From the IMG/VR virus record IMGVR_UViG_3300045970_000526, positions 1 through 37,476 of that record: a stretch of 37,476 nucleotides of DNA; one strand, given 5' to 3'. The notes under the pieces are model-generated. The model ran no database searches. It worked only from the letters and a program-made list of their open reading frames with translations, and was not told the origin of the DNA. Source of the stretch: a virus. Position numbers and translations under genes: made by a program. Shown here in pieces: positions 6,738-14,136 of the stretch (positions are counted from its first letter, which is position 1; every line of letters starts with the position of its first letter).

Positions 6738-6874
6738 GCCCCCGGCCCATGCGCCCCTGGAGGCCCCAGGCCGTGCTCTGCCGGGCCTGCGGGAGGCCCG
6801 TCACCGGCGAGGCCAAGATGATCGGCCGCGACGTGTGGCACCCGGTCTGCTGGCGCCCGGAGCCGGTCCTGTGA
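6734..6874 (+). CDS. Small zinc-finger protein
   Basis: A 46-residue protein from GTG 6734. CRACGRPVTGEAKMIGRDVWHPVC is not a full domain but supplies a CXXC plus HXXC pair at residues 16-19 and 36-39, enough for one zinc site. It is Pro/Arg-rich at the N-terminus. It is chained by GTGA overlaps to both neighbours. Function unknown. Confidence 0.6.
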   Translation: MSPRPMRPWRPQAVLCRACGRPVTGEAKMIGRDVWHPVCWRPEPVL

Positions 6875-7260
6875 CGGCCGCGGCCGCCGAGCTCAAGCCA
6901 AGCGCGCAGCTCGTCTACGCGCTGCTCGAGGCGCACCCCGAGGGCGTCACCGCGCTCGAGGCGCTGCGGGCCGGGGCGGGCGACTCGCTGGCCCAGCGCG
7001 TCCACGAGCTCCGGTCGGCCGGCGCCGACATCGCGGACGAGTACGAGGCGACGCCGAACGGCCAGCGGGTCAAGCGGTACCGGCTCGCCGAGCGGTACGC
7101 GGGACACCCCGTCACGGCCGCCCGCCCCTGCCCGGCGTGCCGCCGGCAGCACCCGGCAGGGCGCACCTGCGCCTGGACCAGCCGAGACGTTCCGCAGGGC
7201 GCCGGGTCCTCCCCCCGGCCCGGCCCCCTGCCGAGCGCCGCGGCAGCCGCCGGCGCCTAG
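6871..7260 (+). CDS. Winged-helix-like DNA-binding protein with zinc motif
   Basis: A 129-residue protein from GTG 6871. Residues about 8-75 (QLVYALLEAHPEGVTALEAL, then SLAQRVHELRSAGADI, then a basic beta turn) look like a winged helix of the type that replaces HTH_36-like modules in phage early genes. A CPACRRQHPAGRTC cluster (about residues 90-103) could bind zinc, and the C-terminus is Pro/Ser/Ala-rich and disordered. It may be an early transcription regulator. Confidence 0.65.
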   Translation: MTAAAAELKPSAQLVYALLEAHPEGVTALEALRAGAGDSLAQRVHELRSAGADIADEYEATPNGQRVKRYRLAERYAGHPVTAARPCPACRRQHPAGRTCAWTSRDVPQGAGSSPRPGPLPSAAAAAGA

Positions 7261-7316
7261 CAACCGCGAGACACAGCCGCCGGAGCACACGGGCGGCGCC
7301 AGGAGGAGCGGAGCAC

Positions 7317-7682
7317 ATGGCAGCAATCGTCTCGTGCGAGGCGGAGGTCCCGGAGGACGGCGTCGAGCCGTTCGCCAGCGACGTGTACGGCGGGAGCGCG
7401 GTCTCGGCCGGGATCGACTGGCCGGGAGTCCGGCTGTACGTGCTCGGGACCGAGCCGGAGGTGCAGGAGCGGGCGGGGATGATGGCCGCCGCCTGGCTGG
7501 CCGTGGCGGCCGCGTCCGAGGAGCGGGTGCGGAAGTCGGAGGCGCGGCGCGAGCGCGCCCGGAGGATGGCCGACTGCCTGCACTGCGGGCGGCCGACGGA
7601 GGACGGGGCCTACACCCGCGTCACGGGCCCCGACGGCGGCCTGCACCGGCGTTGCGACGGCTGCTCCGGGAAGGCCTCCTGA
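7317..7682 (+). CDS. Hypothetical protein with C-terminal zinc ribbon
   Basis: A 121-residue protein from ATG 7317, with a strong ribosome site (AGGAGG, 7301-7306). It is one of the few genes in this operon with its own leader (56 bases after the previous stop). The N-terminal 60 residues are acidic and beta-prone. A basic helix (RKSEARRERARRMAD) follows, then CLHCGRPTEDG...CDGC, a zinc ribbon. Function unknown. Confidence 0.65.
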   Translation: MAAIVSCEAEVPEDGVEPFASDVYGGSAVSAGIDWPGVRLYVLGTEPEVQERAGMMAAAWLAVAAASEERVRKSEARRERARRMADCLHCGRPTEDGAYTRVTGPDGGLHRRCDGCSGKAS

Positions 7683-7927
7683 TGCCGTCCCCGAGGATCG
7701 CCGACTGGATGTCCGACCCGGCGCGCCCGGCGGACCCGGCGCACGCCTTCGCAGCTGGAGACAGGGTCCCGTTCCGCGGCCTGTGCGGCGAGGGCCGGTG
7801 GACGATCAAGTCGGTCCCGGCCACGGCCGGCCCCCTGTGCCCGGCGTGCATCGAGGTCGTGGCCGGCGCGGCGTTCGCCGCCCTGGAGCAGATCACCGAG
7901 CTGCACAACGCGCAGGTGCCGGCGTGA
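7682..7927 (+). CDS. Hypothetical zinc-binding protein
   Basis: An 81-residue protein whose ATG shares one base with the previous stop (TGATG). The core FRGLCGEGRWTIKSVPATAG followed by LCPACIEV resembles a small treble-clef-like fold with C35 and the CXXC pair near residues 53-56. No family recognised. Confidence 0.6.
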   Translation: MPSPRIADWMSDPARPADPAHAFAAGDRVPFRGLCGEGRWTIKSVPATAGPLCPACIEVVAGAAFAALEQITELHNAQVPA

Positions 7928-8427
7928 CCGCCGCGATCGCGCCCACATGCGTCATCGTGGACTGCGCGTCGTCGCGCCGGAACTCTTCGGTCGCGCACCG
8001 CAGGGAGTTCTCTCACCCGTGTTCCGTGGCCGACTGCGAGCGGCAGGTGAAGGGAAACGGCCTCTGCGAGAAGCACTACATGCGCGCCTACCGCCACGCC
8101 GGCGACGTGACCGCTGGCGAGGGTCGCTACGGCAAGGGTTACCTGACCGCCGACGGGTACGTGTCCACCGCCCGGACGGGCCACCCGCTGGCCCGGTCCA
8201 AGGGCCAGGTGCAGATGCACCGTGTGGTCCTCTTCGCCAAGATCGGCGACGGCTCCCACCCGTGCCACTGGTGCGGCAAGACGGTCGCCTGGGGCTACCA
8301 CGTCAGCACCGACACGCTGGTCGTTGACCACCTCGACGAGGACCGGGCCAACAACGCGCCCGAGAACCTGGTGCCGTCCTGCTCACGGTGCAACACCTCG
8401 CGCTCGCGCTGGGGGTGGTACCGATGA
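7924..8427 (+). CDS. HNH endonuclease
   Basis: A 167-residue protein from GTG 7924 (GTGA overlap). The N-terminus has a zinc cluster (CSVADCERQVKGNGLCEKHY). The C-terminal half is a canonical HNH fold: CHWCGKTV, then DTLVVDHLDEDRANNAPENL, then PSCSRCN, giving the D-H, N and second CXXC positions. It is probably a free-standing homing endonuclease, the first of several in the early operon. The reading frame is intact and fully chained into the operon, so the insertion does not break transcription. Confidence 0.85.
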   Translation: MTAAIAPTCVIVDCASSRRNSSVAHRREFSHPCSVADCERQVKGNGLCEKHYMRAYRHAGDVTAGEGRYGKGYLTADGYVSTARTGHPLARSKGQVQMHRVVLFAKIGDGSHPCHWCGKTVAWGYHVSTDTLVVDHLDEDRANNAPENLVPSCSRCNTSRSRWGWYR

Positions 8428-9326
8428 TCGCCGGGGAGCAGGTCGCCCGCCTCGGGCAGCAGGCCATCGACGGCGCGGAGCAGCGGCCGGACGACCAGGC
8501 CTATTGGAGCGTCACCACCATCCTGGGCGCGCTCGACAAGCCAGCCCTCCTCTACTGGGCCTCCGAGCAGACCGCCCTCGCCGCGGTCCACAGCGAGGCC
8601 ACCTGGCGCGGCATGCTGGACGACGACGAGCCCGGCTGCCGGCACACCGACGCCGCGACGTGCGCCGCCCTCAAATGGCTGCGCGACGCGCGCTTCCGCA
8701 AGCCCAAGGGCATGCGCAGCGCCACGGAGCTCGGGACGCTGGTGCACGCGGCGTGCGAGCAGTACGCCCTGACCGGTACGCGCCCCGTGGACGTGGATCC
8801 CGAGGTCCGCCCGTTCCTCGACCGCTTCGACGAGTGGCTCAGCCGCTTCGGCCCGTCCTACCAGGCGACCGAGGTGGCGGTGTTCCACCCGGACCTCGGC
8901 TACGCGGGCACGGCCGACGGGTTCCTCTCGATCGACGGCGTCCGCTACATCTTCGACATCAAGTCCAGCCGCAAGTCGCTCGACAGCCAGGGCCGGCCGA
9001 GCACGCCGTACCCGGAGCAGGTCGGGCTGCAGCTGGCCGCTTATCGACACGCGAAGTACGCGGCGGTCTGGCGCCCGCGGCGGGCCGAGAAAATGCGGCG
9101 TCGCTACTACCTTCTGAGTCCCGAGGAACGCGAGCTCGCGGTCCCCGTGCCCCAAGTGGATACCGGCTTGGTGATCCACATCACACCGGATCGCTGCGAT
9201 GCCTATCCCATCGTCTGCGACCAGCCGGTCTTCGAGGCCTACCTGGCAGTGCAGGACTGCGCCAGGTGGCTGTTGCAGACGTCGAAGGCGGTTATGGGCG
9301 ATCCCCTCGAGGCGGTGGCGCCATGA
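8424..9326 (+). CDS. Cas4/RecB-like PD-(D/E)XK exonuclease
   Basis: A 300-residue protein from ATG 8424 (ATGA overlap). It carries the motifs of the RecB/Cas4-type nuclease superfamily: ELGTLVHAACEQY (H108), E150, GTADGF (D165), FDIKSS (D178, K180) and YPEQVGLQLAAY (Q199/Q203). It probably degrades or resects double-stranded DNA ends in phage recombination, paired with the gp3-like gene that follows the intervening homing gene. Two cysteines near 72 and 80 are not in the iron-sulphur pattern of true Cas4, so a cluster is uncertain. Confidence 0.85.
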   Translation: MIAGEQVARLGQQAIDGAEQRPDDQAYWSVTTILGALDKPALLYWASEQTALAAVHSEATWRGMLDDDEPGCRHTDAATCAALKWLRDARFRKPKGMRSATELGTLVHAACEQYALTGTRPVDVDPEVRPFLDRFDEWLSRFGPSYQATEVAVFHPDLGYAGTADGFLSIDGVRYIFDIKSSRKSLDSQGRPSTPYPEQVGLQLAAYRHAKYAAVWRPRRAEKMRRRYYLLSPEERELAVPVPQVDTGLVIHITPDRCDAYPIVCDQPVFEAYLAVQDCARWLLQTSKAVMGDPLEAVAP

Positions 9327-9817
9327 GCGAGGATCGCGCCTGGGCAGCCGGGTTCTTCGACGGAGAGGGCTGCTTCTCCCTGGCCAGCCGTGGGTCGCGC
9401 GCCGTCGCCACGATCAGCCAGGTCGACCGTGAAGTGCTGGACCGCTTCGCCCGGATCGTCGGCTGCGGAGTGGTGTACGGGCCCCACCAAGGCAACCCGC
9501 TGACCCACCAGCAGCCCTTCTACTCGTGGCGCGTCGGGTCTCGGGCCGACTTCGATCACGTCGTGGCGGTTCTCTGGCCATGGCTCGGCAGCGTCAAGCG
9601 CGGTGCTGCCCTCCGTGTCGCGTCCGGAGCGAGCCAGGGCGGCAACGCCCAGTCGCGCAAGACGCAATGCCCACAGGGGCATCCGTACGACGACGAGAAC
9701 ACACGGTGGGTGTCCCCATCGCCTGGTGGAGCGAGGACTGGACGTCAGTGCCGGGCTTGTCACCGCACGCGATCCAACCGCGCGCGACAGGCCAGATATT
9801 CCGAGAGGGCTGCCTGA
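9323..9817 (+). CDS. LAGLIDADG-type homing endonuclease with zinc tail
   Basis: A 164-residue protein from ATG 9323 (ATGA overlap). WAAGFFDGEGCF (residues 7-18) is a single LAGLIDADG motif, followed by a beta-rich domain to about residue 95, so the enzyme would act as a dimer. The C-terminus carries C116, H120, C143 and C146 (CPQGHPY, then RQCRACHRTR) followed by a basic helix. This is the same module as at the end of the HNH protein at 11916. It lies between the exonuclease and the gp3-like gene, a typical site for a free-standing homing gene. Confidence 0.8.
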   Translation: MSEDRAWAAGFFDGEGCFSLASRGSRAVATISQVDREVLDRFARIVGCGVVYGPHQGNPLTHQQPFYSWRVGSRADFDHVVAVLWPWLGSVKRGAALRVASGASQGGNAQSRKTQCPQGHPYDDENTRWVSPSPGGARTGRQCRACHRTRSNRARQARYSERAA

Positions 9818-11037
9818 TGTCCCCGATGATCGACATTCAGCGCCGTCACGCCGAGGTGTTCCGCATCCGGCTCGGGGACCGCGACGGAGCCCGCCCGCGG
9901 AAGCTCGCGGACCAGATCCGGATCACCGCTCCGGCGCAGCAGGTCGTCCAAGCGTTCGTGGACGTCTACGGCGGCGCCGTGACGAGCTGGGATGGCCAGT
10001 GGCAGGCGTACCTGCCGACCTCGGAGCTCCGGATCCTGGTGCTCCCAGGCCAGTCCATCCAGCAGTGGTGGGAGTTCTACCGCGGCTCCGTGTGCGAGCG
10101 GCGCTGTGACGGCTACCTCGAGCAGAAGAGCGGCAAGCGCTGCGTGTGTCCCGAGGACATCGACGAGCGCATCAAGGACAAGAGCGCGTGCTCGCCGATG
10201 ACGCGGGTCAACGTGCTGTGCCCGGACGTGGCCGTCGTCGGGGCCGGCGGCCTGGTCACGCACAGCCTGATCGCCGCGGAGACGCTCCCGCAGTCGATCG
10301 CCGTCGCCGAGAGCGCGCTGAAGCGCGGGCTGATGGTCCCGGCCGTTCTCCGAATCGTCGAGCACAAGGGGCGGAACCACTTCATCGTCCCGCAGATCGA
10401 GATCACCGGCGTGTCGCTCGTAGACCTCTCGTCGGACAGCCCGGAGCTGCTGCACGCGACGCGGACGCCGCTGGCCCAGCTCGAGGACGGTCAGGTCCGG
10501 CGCCTCACCCCCGTCCCGCAGATCGAGGCGCCGCGACCGACCGTGGCAGAGCAGTCGGCCCCGCCGGCGGCCCGCCCGGCCCGGAAGAACGCGGCGCCCG
10601 AGATCCCGTCATCCGGCCGCAGCCGGGCGTCACGGGCCCCGGGCGAGGACCGGTACTGGCAGGCGCGCGCGTTCGCGGAGGCGGGCGAGCGCGGGATGTC
10701 CAGCGACGCCGTGCGCGAGATCGCGGCCGGGGTCGCGGGCGTCGAGATCGGCGGGTTCTCCATGAGCTCGATGACCGAGGAGCAGTGGGAGCAGGTCCAC
10801 CGGCGGATCCCGGCGTTCGCGCCGGCCGCCGCGGATCCCGGCCAGCCCGACCCGGCGGCGCCTGCGGACGACCAGCCCGCGCCCATGTCGTCGGAGGCGT
10901 TCGCGGCATTCCTCGCGGACAACCGCATAGACGCCGCCTACGCCAGGGCCGTCGCCAACGAGATCTACCCGGGCGTGACGCGCATGTCCGGACAGCAGCG
11001 CGCGGTCCTCGCGGCCGCGCTCGCAGAGGAGCACTGA
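9817..11037 (+). CDS. gp3-like / recombination directionality factor-like protein
   Basis: A 406-residue protein whose ATG shares one base with the previous stop. Residues about 1-210 match my recollection of the gp3-like family (RIRLGDRDGARPRKLADQ, then WWEFYRGSVCERRCDGYLE, then a C-x-C pair, then a TRVNVLCP strand and a VPQIEITGV end). phiC31 gp3 in that family is the directionality factor of a serine integrase. A disordered Pro/Ala linker follows, then two related short helical domains (about 290-345 and 360-405). This phage has a tyrosine integrase, and the neighbour is a RecB-like nuclease, so a role in DNA recombination is more likely than integrase control. Family recognition is from memory, without a search. 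Confidence 0.55.
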   Translation: MSPMIDIQRRHAEVFRIRLGDRDGARPRKLADQIRITAPAQQVVQAFVDVYGGAVTSWDGQWQAYLPTSELRILVLPGQSIQQWWEFYRGSVCERRCDGYLEQKSGKRCVCPEDIDERIKDKSACSPMTRVNVLCPDVAVVGAGGLVTHSLIAAETLPQSIAVAESALKRGLMVPAVLRIVEHKGRNHFIVPQIEITGVSLVDLSSDSPELLHATRTPLAQLEDGQVRRLTPVPQIEAPRPTVAEQSAPPAARPARKNAAPEIPSSGRSRASRAPGEDRYWQARAFAEAGERGMSSDAVREIAAGVAGVEIGGFSMSSMTEEQWEQVHRRIPAFAPAAADPGQPDPAAPADDQPAPMSSEAFAAFLADNRIDAAYARAVANEIYPGVTRMSGQQRAVLAAALAEEH

Positions 11038-11038
11038 C

Positions 11039-11758
11039 ATGGCGCCCGCACCGGACACGGTCCTCTTCCCGGGCCTCCAGGAGGACGCCTTCGTGCGCGC
11101 CCCGGAGGTCGCGGACCTCGCCGCCGACGTGATGGCGCGCTGGGACGAGTTCGCCCCGCTTCGCCAGGCGCTGGCCGACGGGCAGGTCTCGATCGAGTAC
11201 GTCTTCGAGACCAAGCACTTCGACCAGTTCAAGGAGGAGTTCAAGCCCCACACCGTGTCGAAGGTCTCCAAGGCCTCGCCGCTGTGGTCCTCGCTCACGG
11301 GCAGGGACCTCGTCGTGCAGTTCCGCCGCACCTTCTGGGCCGCCTGGGGCGAGCGCCAGCGGTCGGCCGAGCTGTACCACGCGCTGTCCCACATCCGCCT
11401 CGAGGACGGCGAGTCGGGCGCGCCCCGGATCGCCCTCGCGCCGCACGACGTGGAGGAGTTCCGCGCGACCCTCATGCGCTACGGGCCCGCCCTCCCCGGG
11501 CGCCGGGCGCTGGTGGACGCCGCGGCCGCGTGGTCGTCTGAGCACCCGGATCCCGCGACGCTGGGCTCGTTCGCCGAGGCGGTCATGGACCGCGTGGCCG
11601 AGCAGGTCAACGCGGGCGCGATGGACGGCAACGGATACACGGCCACGATGACCCGAGTCCGGCGCGCGGATCCCTGCGTCCGCTCGGGAGACGAGTGCTC
11701 GACCCACAGCGCCGCGTTCCCGGCCGTCGCGTCGAAGTGCTGGGCGGTGCCGGCATGA
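11039..11758 (+). CDS. Phage metallopeptidase-like protein, active site altered
   Basis: A 239-residue protein from ATG 11039. The layout fits the phage-associated putative metallopeptidase family: an IEYVFETKHF strand (52-61), a DLVVQFRRTFW strand, the zinc helix, and HDVEEFRATLMRYG (136-149) after it. Active members carry HExCH or HExSH. Here the helix reads ELYHALSHIR, so H114 and H118 are kept but the catalytic Glu is Ala115 (codon GCG at 11381; GAG would restore it). The protein may bind zinc without proteolysis. The C-terminal 90 residues are unassigned. It follows the gp3-like gene and precedes a small zinc finger. Confidence 0.65.
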   Translation: MAPAPDTVLFPGLQEDAFVRAPEVADLAADVMARWDEFAPLRQALADGQVSIEYVFETKHFDQFKEEFKPHTVSKVSKASPLWSSLTGRDLVVQFRRTFWAAWGERQRSAELYHALSHIRLEDGESGAPRIALAPHDVEEFRATLMRYGPALPGRRALVDAAAAWSSEHPDPATLGSFAEAVMDRVAEQVNAGAMDGNGYTATMTRVRRADPCVRSGDECSTHSAAFPAVASKCWAVPA

Positions 11759-11919
11759 GCGCCCAGAAGTGCCCCCGGTGCGGGGCCGGCCTCTCGTCGA
11801 AGTACAGGGCGCCCGGCGCCCGCCACACCTTCATGGTCCGCCGCGCGGAGCGCCGGGTGATCGGCACGCGCGCTGTGAAGGCCGTCCGCAAGATGGCCTG
11901 CCCGTGGGCGCCCTCGTGA
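11755..11919 (+). CDS. Small zinc-finger protein
   Basis: A 54-residue basic protein from ATG 11755 (ATGA overlap). CPRCG at residues 6-10 is one half of a zinc site. Further ligands may be H24 and C49 (KMACPWAPS). About one residue in five is Arg/Lys, suggesting nucleic-acid binding. No family recognised. Confidence 0.6.
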   Translation: MSAQKCPRCGAGLSSKYRAPGARHTFMVRRAERRVIGTRAVKAVRKMACPWAPS

Positions 11920-12413
11920 GCGCCACCTTCGCCGGCGATCCACGGGAAGCGCGCCGGCTGCTGGCCAGTCGGATAGCCAGATGGGGAAGCACGAACCCGG
12001 CTGATCGACACGCGGCGCTCACGGACCGGTCCGGCGGGCCTGAAGCCTGCTGGCCCTGGACCGGCCGCGTGGCAGATCCGCCCGGCTACGGGCGCATCGG
12101 TTCGGGAGCTCATGCGCAGTGGGTGTACGCGCACCGGATGGCGTGGGAGATCGCGAACGGACCGATCCCCGACGGCATGACCGTCGACCACCTCTGCCGA
12201 AACCGCCTGTGCCAGAACCCGGGTCACCTGGAGATCGTGACGCGGGCAGAGAACACCCGGCGCGAGATGGACTCGCGTCCGAGGAATACGCACTGCTCCC
12301 GGGGTCATCTTCGCGAGATGGCCGGCAAGGCGCTGGTATGCCGCACCTGTCGTCGGCGTGATCCCAGCTACTACCGGGAGCGGCGAGCAGCCAGGAAGGC
12401 GGTCGGGGCATGA
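11916..12413 (+). CDS. HNH endonuclease (HNH_3 type)
   Basis: A 165-residue protein from GTG 11916 (GTGA overlap). ACWPWTGRV, then GYGRIG, then YAHRMAWEIANGPIP, then DHLCRNRLCQNPGHLEIVT form the classic His-Me finger HNH_3 domain (D91, H92, N101, H104, with C94/C99). The C-terminus has a second zinc module (C127, H131, C142, C145) and a basic helix, like the tail of the LAGLIDADG protein at 9323. Probably a free-standing homing endonuclease. Confidence 0.88.
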   Translation: MSATFAGDPREARRLLASRIARWGSTNPADRHAALTDRSGGPEACWPWTGRVADPPGYGRIGSGAHAQWVYAHRMAWEIANGPIPDGMTVDHLCRNRLCQNPGHLEIVTRAENTRREMDSRPRNTHCSRGHLREMAGKALVCRTCRRRDPSYYRERRAARKAVGA

Positions 12414-12610
12414 GCTCGCAGGTCGCTGGATGGACCTTGGTCCTGCTCGCCGTGGCCTTCATCCTCGCCGGGTGCCCGCAGGCCGCGCTGCTCCTCGCCC
12501 TCGGGGCCGGCCTCTGCGCCGTCCTCGGGGCCGAGACGCGGGAGCAGGCGGACGCGCGGCGGCGAAACCCCAGCCGCTACCAGGCGCACCGGAAGGCGGG
12601 CCTGCGGTGA
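12410..12610 (+). CDS. Small membrane protein
   Basis: A 66-residue protein from ATG 12410 (ATGA overlap). Residues 6-42 are almost entirely hydrophobic (two short helices or one hairpin), followed by a strongly charged cytoplasmic-looking tail (ETREQADARRRNPSRYQAHRK). Function unknown. Its place in the early operon argues against a lysis role. Confidence 0.6.
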   Translation: MSSQVAGWTLVLLAVAFILAGCPQAALLLALGAGLCAVLGAETREQADARRRNPSRYQAHRKAGLR

Positions 12611-12843
12611 GCGCCGAGTTCATCGACACGACAGCGCCGCTGACGGCCGAGGACCCGTCGCTCGAGTGGATGCGCTCCCGCCACGCCGACAAGCTGGCGA
12701 TGCGCGAGACGCCCCACGTCTACGTCCACGCCGGCAACCGCGACCCGCGCGACACCTGCCCGCCAGAGGGCAGCCCCGGCTGCGTCTGCGAGGCGTGCTG
12801 GGAGCGCAAGTCGGCGCGGATCCACAAGGCGGTGAAGCCGTGA
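12607..12843 (+). CDS. Hypothetical Cys-containing protein
   Basis: A 78-residue protein from GTG 12607, GTGA-chained on both sides. The C-terminal part CPPEGSPGCVCEACWERK (about 51-68) carries four cysteines spaced for one zinc site. The N-terminal half is acidic. No family recognised. Confidence 0.6.
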   Translation: MSAEFIDTTAPLTAEDPSLEWMRSRHADKLAMRETPHVYVHAGNRDPRDTCPPEGSPGCVCEACWERKSARIHKAVKP

Positions 12844-13361
12844 GCCGCCCCATCCCCCTCCGCGACCACGTGGCCAGCGGCATGGTCCGCGCAGAGACGG
12901 TGGACGCCATCACGGCACTCGGGTGCGGCGAGCCGATGGTCACCGACAACCGCGGCGTCGAGGGCTACGCCTGGCCGGACAAGCCGTTCCGGGTGTGGAC
13001 CCGCCCCAGGCGCGATCCGGTCGGGCCGCTGGACGCAGTGCGCCAGGCCGGCCCGAATGCGGGATCCGTGCAGAGCGCCGCGGACTTCCTGCTCGAGACC
13101 CTGACGGCCGAGAACGCCGCCGGCCAGCCCGCCCGGCCGCCGCTCGAGGTCCTCGGCGCCGCCTTCTGGGCTCGCTCCGCCGCCGAGGCGCGGGAGGCCG
13201 CGCTCGAGTGGGCCATGGCGGAGCACGCGATCGCCGCCGCGGAGGTCCTGGGCGTCGTGCGCTCGGATCCGGCGAGGGCCCGTTTGGCGCTCACCGGCGC
13301 CGACATGGAGGAGGCCGTCGAGCTCTGGACCGCGTCGGTCCGCGTCAGGTGGGCCCCGTGA
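12840..13361 (+). CDS. Hypothetical protein
   Basis: A 173-residue protein from GTG 12840, GTGA-chained. The first 50 residues are beta-prone (MVTDNRGVEGYAWPDKPFRVW). The rest is Ala/Glu-rich and helical. No motif or catalytic pattern is seen. It is a bona fide gene by chaining and third-position GC bias. Function unknown. Confidence 0.6.
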   Translation: MSRPIPLRDHVASGMVRAETVDAITALGCGEPMVTDNRGVEGYAWPDKPFRVWTRPRRDPVGPLDAVRQAGPNAGSVQSAADFLLETLTAENAAGQPARPPLEVLGAAFWARSAAEAREAALEWAMAEHAIAAAEVLGVVRSDPARARLALTGADMEEAVELWTASVRVRWAP

Positions 13362-13945
13362 CGCCGGCGGAGGCGCGCGAGCGCGCGGCGGCAGACGCGG
13401 CGGCCGGATGGGCTGCGGCGTGCATGACGCCCGGCGAGTGGTCCGAGTGGCGGCGGCTCAACCCCGTGCGCCTGGCCCACATCAGGGGGACCCGCATCGC
13501 GGCCAGGCCGTGCGAGGACTGCCCGCTGGGGTTCGCCGCGGACATGCGGGCGCAGGACAAGTGCAACGGGGAGCCCGGCTACATCGCCGGGGAAGACGAC
13601 GAAGAGGAAGAGGAGCACACGGTGGCAGAGCAGTCCGGATCCAGCCAGGTGGTCAGCGTCACGGCGCCGTGCGGGACGTGCTCGCACGCGCCCGTCTGCC
13701 GGCTCAGGGCGGCCGTGGAGGGCGCCAGGACGGCGTCAGTGGACTTCCCGCGGGTGGACGCCGCGATCACGGTCGAGGTGGCCGCCACGGTCAGCTGCGC
13801 GCACTACAGCGGCCAGCGGCAGGCCAAGGCCACGGGGACGGACGGCAAGCGCCACCTGAGCCCCGAGGGATACGCCGCCGTCGTCGCGGGCAACCGGGCG
13901 CGTGCCGAGCGCAGGATGGCCGAAAAGGCCGCGGCGTCGGCATGA
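13358..13945 (+). CDS. Cys-rich early protein
   Basis: A 195-residue protein from GTG 13358. A helical N-terminus (W44 region) leads to CEDCPLGFAADMRAQDKC (about 53-70), then an unusually acidic run (EDDEEEEEH, about 80-88). A second Cys cluster (CGTCSHAPVCR) and a basic end with KRHLSPEGYAAVVAGNRARAERR follow. The first cluster resembles WhiB-like spacing only superficially. Two zinc sites are likely. Function unknown. Confidence 0.6.
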   Translation: MTPAEARERAAADAAAGWAAACMTPGEWSEWRRLNPVRLAHIRGTRIAARPCEDCPLGFAADMRAQDKCNGEPGYIAGEDDEEEEEHTVAEQSGSSQVVSVTAPCGTCSHAPVCRLRAAVEGARTASVDFPRVDAAITVEVAATVSCAHYSGQRQAKATGTDGKRHLSPEGYAAVVAGNRARAERRMAEKAAASA

Positions 13946-14136
13946 GCGCTCCGGCGGCCGCCGAGCACGTCCCGGCCCGTCCTGTCGACCCCCGGCCCGT
14001 CCTGTCGATCGACCCGTGCCCGGGATGCCCGTGGCAGGTCGTCCAGCACGTCGGGGAGGGACCGGACGAGGCTGCTTCGCGGCACCAGGCGGGGGCGCTG
14101 CACACCGCGTGGCGCACGCGACACGAGGCGCTCTAG
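13942..14136 (+). CDS. Small Cys/His protein
   Basis: A 64-residue protein from ATG 13942 (ATGA overlap). A Pro-rich start, then DPCPGCPWQVVQH and HQAGALHTAWRTRHEA, give a CXXC and several His that could form one zinc finger. It ends at TAG 14134-14136, exactly abutting the next ATG. Function unknown. Confidence 0.55.
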   Translation: MSAPAAAEHVPARPVDPRPVLSIDPCPGCPWQVVQHVGEGPDEAASRHQAGALHTAWRTRHEAL

